Of a DNA stretch of 64,000 nucleotides, positions 59,785 to 64,000 are shown in pieces. The stretch comes from Papaver somniferum (Eukaryota; Streptophyta; Magnoliopsida; Ranunculales; Papaveraceae). The stretch covers positions 63,508,256-63,572,255 of the forward strand of contig NC_039364.1 of the NCBI RefSeq assembly GCF_003573695.1, given 5' to 3'. The position numbers and the translations under genes are program-made. Positions within the stretch are counted from its first letter, which is position 1. The number at the start of each line of letters is the position of its first letter. The notes below the pieces were generated by a model. The model did not search any database, was not told the DNA's origin, and saw only the letters and a program-made list of their open reading frames with translations.

Positions 59785-62181
59785 TGTTAGAGCATAGCTC
59801 GGTCGACCTCGCATACGTTGTTATATCAAGCATATTTGTCAATGTTAGTGATCAAAACTATGAGTCTTAATTTCTAGTCTATTATAGCTAAGTCTCCGAC
59901 TAGGATAGAAAAGTGTAGTTGAGCTCAAAGACTTCATGGCGATTCATCATACAACGACGAAGATCTACTCAAGGAACCGTGGAACTTCATCAAAAGGTAT
60001 GTGGAGACTTGAACTTATCTATCACTCAAAAGTCTATTTATTCTATCTCCTACTTCTTATGAGACAAAAAGTCGTATGCTATATAGACTGGATCATACAC
60101 ATTTGACATTTCGAGCTGAGTATTCACTACTTATCTTTTTCTCGAAATCGTGTGTTGTTAAAGCGTTTCGCTTTGATCAAGTTTATCTTCACCTAGTGAC
60201 GAATGTCATGAAAAGTTTCAATTACTTTAAGATTTGGTCTGACGTGAAACGGTCTGTGAATAACGGCTATATAACGTCCTCTGAGAATGTCTCAATAATT
60301 GGAATGAGAGTTTAGATTACATAACCATGTATTACTTAATACGAAGTTTTCGAACTTTGTTGATTGAGAGAAACCGGAGGAATTGGCTTTGCCAAGTATG
60401 CGAACTCAGTTTGCGAACTCAGTCCGCGAACTGACGGAAGTTCTCTTACCGAGAATTTCTGCTGGGATTTTCCAAAAACTCGTTTGCGTGTTTAGTCCGC
60501 GAACTGGCGGAAGTCTCTTTGCCGAGATTTTCTGCTGAGTTTGGAAAACTCTGCCGGTACCTTAAGTCTGCAAACTTGTTTGTGAGCTTAAGTGGTTATG
60601 ATCTAAAGATGTGCTCTGAACATGGAACTTAAGTTACTAAGGAATACTTAATGCAAATCGTGGATATAAAGTTCATGAGCCGATTCAATCGAATCGAATC
60701 ATCATTGTTTCAATTGTGTCTTGTGTAGTTACATAAGATCTCATAACAATTGTACAACTCTCTAACTAGTTCATTTGAGTTAATTGAGCTAGTTATGGTG
60801 AAGAAAAACTAGGTTAATATGAATTGCTCATATGGTTAACCTTTTGGTTACTATGTTGAACCAACATACACGTATACGTTTGGGCACGGTTTTCACAAAC
60901 CCAGTAAACGTCTACCTAAGTGTGTGTGACAAGCTAAGTTTTCGATCTAACGGTTGAGAAATATTAGCTTGAATCTAAATCAGGTTTTCATCTAATGGTG
61001 AATATGGATTGCTTTGTAACTTAGGCAAAACCCTGATTTGAAGGCTATATAAAGGAGACATCTAGCATTGTGCAAAAATATTCCCCACACGTCTGTGTGA
61101 TACTAGTGCGCTCGCTAGAGTCGATTCTCTTGTAACCTTTAGTTTTCTTCTCTAAAACCAGGTTAACGACTTAAAGACTTCATTGGGATTGTGAAGCCAA
61201 ACCGATACTACTTTTATCGTAGTTGTGTGATCTGATCTTGCATCTTCTATCGTACGAGTACAATCTTTGATTGGCTTGAGATCGTGAGAGTTCTCCGATT
61301 GGCAAGATAAAGAAGTCATAAACATCTTCGTCTCACTGTTTGTGATTCATAGACAAACCGCTTGTGTAGTCAAGAAGGATTGTTGAGAGGTAATTGGTTA
61401 ATCTAGGATGTTCTTGGGGAATATAAGACCGGATTATCGATTGGTTCCTGTTCACTTTGATTTTATATCTTAAGACGGAACAAAACCAAGGGTTTTTCTG
61501 TGGGAGACAGATTTATCCTTTGATAGACTTTTGTATGTGAGACAGATTTGTTTATTATCAAGTCTGCGATTTTGGGTTGCAACAACTCTTAGTTGTGGGT
61601 GAGATCAACTAAGGGAATCAAGTGCGCGGTATCCTGCTGGGATCAGAGGCATATGAGTACAACTGTACCTTGAATTAGTGGGAGACTGATTGGGGTTCAA
61701 CTATAGTCCAGTCCGAAGTTAGCTTGGATTAGGCTAGTGTCTGTAGCGGCTTAATACAGTGTGTATTCAATCTGGACTAGGTCCCGGGGTTTTTCTGCAT
61801 TTGCGGTTTCCTCGTTAACAAAAATTCTGGTGTCTGTGTTATTTCTTTTCAGCATTATATTTTGTATAATTGAAATAATACAGGTTGTGTGTTAAGATCA
61901 TCAATTGGAAATCCAACCTTTGGTTGTTGATTGATATTGATTGATCCTTGGATATTGGTATTTGGTACCGTCTAAGTTATTCCTTGTATTTGATAAAGAC
62001 TCTCTATTGTTTTTAGCTTGAGTAAAAATCAAATCAAGAGAGAGATATTAACTCCTTGAGATACTTTAATCTAGATTGAGTTTGACTGTCTAGTTGATTT
62101 TCTAGCAAAGTATTTCGGATTTAGTCCATACAGATTGCTAAGCGAAATATTGGGTGGTGTTGTTAGACCCCCGCTTTTTCA
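59785..62181 (+). repeat. LTR1 #3, intact 5' LTR (2397 bp) of a copia-like element
   Basis: From TGTTAGAGCATAGC to CGCTTTTTCA, directly followed by a tRNA-Met primer site. The sequence around 61625-61640 (GTGCGCGGTATCCTGCTGGG) is the uninterrupted version of the site where the gypsy element entered LTR1 #1. The flanking 5 bp is GTTTG; the partner duplication lies outside the window. It inserted into the PIF/Harbinger transposase. Confidence 0.9.
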
Positions 62182-62183
62182 AA

Positions 62184-62195
62184 TGGTATCAGAGC
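62184..62195 (+). other. Primer-binding site, initiator tRNA-Met
   Basis: TGGTATCAGAGC, the exact standard complement of the tRNA-iMet 3' end, two bases after the LTR end. Confidence 0.92.
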
Positions 62196-62246
62196 AGGCA
62201 AACACACTAAGACCTCATCAGTATGTGTTTGTAGCGATCTAGCTCT

Positions 62247-63104
62247 ATGGACAAGAGTACTATCTCTGATAAACGCGTCACCAGTAATATAGATTCTCTC
62301 TCGTCTAAATCTATCAAAGATAAAAGTTCAATCTCGAATATAGAGAAACCTTGTGGTTCGACGAGACAGACAAACAATGGCATGAGTGTTCATGATTACC
62401 CTTCGAAAGAGACCTTCTTTTCTAATGAATGGGATACAACTGAAGAGAATAAATTGATTGTAATTAGAATTCAAGTTGTTAGAATGAATCAGTTAAAACA
62501 CCATGTCAATGCTCTTCTTGGTATTGTAAGAGATTGCAAAGTCCATGGCAACGCTGAAGATCAGTCTTCATGCTTGACTTTTGAGGCCAGCCTCGAAAAG
62601 GATGCCTTGGATATTGAACGCCGCTTGAGTAAACTCTCCATTCAAGGATGTTCAAAGCAATCTAATGTACCAAGAACTTATGATGCTTTACATTCAGAAG
62701 TAAATACAGATGTTCCTAATGTTTCTTCCAATCATGAACTTGGGACATTCTGTAAAAGAGACAACTCTTCTGACGGTAATATAAGACTACATCCTCCAAT
62801 TATTACTATGATCTGTGAGACCAAGCGTTCTGTTAGACAGAAGAGAAACTCCAAGTTGAATAAAGACTCCTTAGTTCAACTTCAACACACCCTAGATTTG
62901 ATTCTCAAAGGTGTGACTGACATCCGTATGATTGAACCAATTGGTTTTCATACCTATCATGTGTTTGCAACCAGGAAAGTCAGTATAGTGAGTTCCTCCA
63001 ATGTTCAAGTGCAGAATAGACGTCTTAATAAACATCGTCCTAAGGAAGTTCAATGCCTTGTCTCTAAATGCAACATTGTTCCTGTTGAGAAGATTATTCC
63101 ATAA
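62247..63104 (+). CDS. First ORF of the LTR1-family element, function not recognised
   Basis: 285 codons from ATG 62247 (51 bp after the primer site) to TAA, the position of gag. Residues 1-60 are Ser/Lys-rich. Residues 85-140 look helical (IVRIQ-type and LEKDALDIERRLSKLS). Residues 195-215 are basic (TKRSVRQKRNSKLNKDS). No zinc knuckle, capsid motif or protease is seen. It might be a fast-evolving Gag-like protein or an unrelated product of a non-autonomous element. The position supports a retroelement gene; the sequence does not identify it. Confidence 0.5.
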   Translation: MDKSTISDKRVTSNIDSLSSKSIKDKSSISNIEKPCGSTRQTNNGMSVHDYPSKETFFSNEWDTTEENKLIVIRIQVVRMNQLKHHVNALLGIVRDCKVHGNAEDQSSCLTFEASLEKDALDIERRLSKLSIQGCSKQSNVPRTYDALHSEVNTDVPNVSSNHELGTFCKRDNSSDGNIRLHPPIITMICETKRSVRQKRNSKLNKDSLVQLQHTLDLILKGVTDIRMIEPIGFHTYHVFATRKVSIVSSSNVQVQNRRLNKHRPKEVQCLVSKCNIVPVEKIIP

Positions 63105-64000
63105 GAAAGGAAAATTGATAAGATAAGAAAGGATATTAAATAAATAATTGTAACATACATAGAGCTTGTCAACAGATTATCTTTTTCCTCATGTCAAGGA
63201 ACTTCTGGTAAGAACTCTAACTATGTCTCTTACTTTGACAACAATATTTTTTTTGATAATTTCTCATGTCAATCAGGATCCCTCTCTAAGACTAAGAGAA
63301 AAAACAAACTTAACCAAAGACATAAACCTCGTAATGAGCCTGTAGGCTCGTACTTGTGATAATTAATCACAAGGTTCGAGAACTTACTCATATAAGTCAT
63401 GTTGAGTAAGTTGTGTTAAAAACAGTTATACTTGCTGCTTGCATCTGTTAAGTTAAGCTATTTTCTTATCGTCTATAGCTAAACTTGTGTTGACAGATCC
63501 GCTAAGATCAAGTATTGGTTAAGTCAACAGAAAATGTTGCATACTGTCTTAAAATTTGTTTTTAGGATCTGTTTTCAAATGTTTGGAGGACTTTATTTCT
63601 TGGGTATTTGTTGTACTCGAACGGATTCCGTTCTGGCCTGAGTCAGCAGTTTATTTGAAACCCTAAATTGTTGTCCCCAAGGATAAAATATCCAACCTCT
63701 TAGGGTTATAAGTCACATGCGTGTACCTCTGGTGGTTTTTGGATTTTCAAAGAATGTCTTCCTCCTCTTCTTGCTATGGTGGTTTCGGAAAGAATTTCTT
63801 GACAAAAGTGTTGAGGTTGATTCCAGGAGGAAGAGAATACTTGTAGATGAAGATCATCCCAATGCTTCATGCTTCTTTGCTTATTCTCATGAAGATGTTG
63901 AGAAGGATGATATGATCTCTGCTGAAGTCGTTCATGACTTTCTTAAGTACTTTGGGGAAGCAAAAAAATAGCTTGTTGATACTTTAAAAGGTCTTGATAA
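63105..64000 (+). mobile_element. LTR1-family element, further internal sequence (runs off the window)
   Basis: Mostly non-coding with several stops. A frame at 63717-63971 (84 codons, TAG at 63969-63971) is acidic toward its end (VDEDHPNASCFFAYSHEDVE) and starts with a hydrophobic segment; I do not recognise it. No pol motif has appeared by 64000, 1.8 kb into the element. Confidence 0.5.

Overview
This window looks like nuclear DNA from a flowering plant (probably a eudicot) with a repeat-rich genome. The evidence is introns with canonical GT..AG junctions, plant-type Ty1/copia and Ty3/gypsy retrotransposons, plant DNA transposon families, and a land-plant group I GSK3/shaggy kinase. Most of the 64 kb is transposable elements nested inside one another. 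Only two ordinary host genes are visible, at about 46.5-55.2 kb: CTU2 (tRNA wobble-uridine thiolation, plus strand) and a GSK3/shaggy-like kinase (minus strand), convergent with about 0.87 kb between stop codons. I make no species call.

Layout. 1-1978 is the 3' internal end of an LTR element ('LTR1 family') with an unrecognised coiled-coil ORF and a polypurine tract. Its 3' LTR runs from 1979 to about 23584 and is interrupted by a fragment of a second family ('LTR2', about 2749-4850) and by a 17.1 kb composite gypsy element at 5918-23040, flanked by the target duplication AGTAT. The gypsy element is transcribed from the minus strand (gag and protease remnants, no recognisable RT or integrase). 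Its internal region carries, in antisense, a multi-exon gene of unknown function, present in two copies with different lesions. 23585-24060 is a LINE RNase-H fragment. About 24800-30544 is a decayed minus-strand copia element that contains a 1.9 kb Mutator-like element (9-bp TSD), which itself contains a 0.67 kb hAT-type MITE (8-bp TSD). 30545-43430 is a gypsy pol fragment (plus strand) split by a solo LTR1 (30889-41712, TSD CGATG), which is itself split by a gag-only LTR2 element (33366-41669, TSD GAGAT).

From 44.1 to 45.9 kb there is an array of about 18 degenerate ~90-bp units, each centred on a GTGTAC..GTACAC near-palindrome, directly upstream of CTU2. CTU2 has all its expected coding blocks but two apparent lesions: a 28-nt inverted templated insertion in exon 1 and a missing AG acceptor before exon 3. 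The kinase gene reads cleanly through 12 coding exons (412 residues) with every catalytic motif intact. 55.5-56.5 kb is a MITE-like element. 56.5-59.8 kb holds PIF/Harbinger genes: a clean two-exon Myb-like ORF1, a divergent paralogous ORF1-like gene, and a broken transposase. 59785-64000 is the 5' LTR, tRNA-Met primer site and first part of another LTR1-family element, with ORFs I do not recognise.

The two host genes are not functionally linked. Most other coding sequence belongs to mobile elements, and most of that is broken. The insertion order can be read from the target-site duplications: LTR1 elements came first, then gypsy and LTR2 elements landed inside them.
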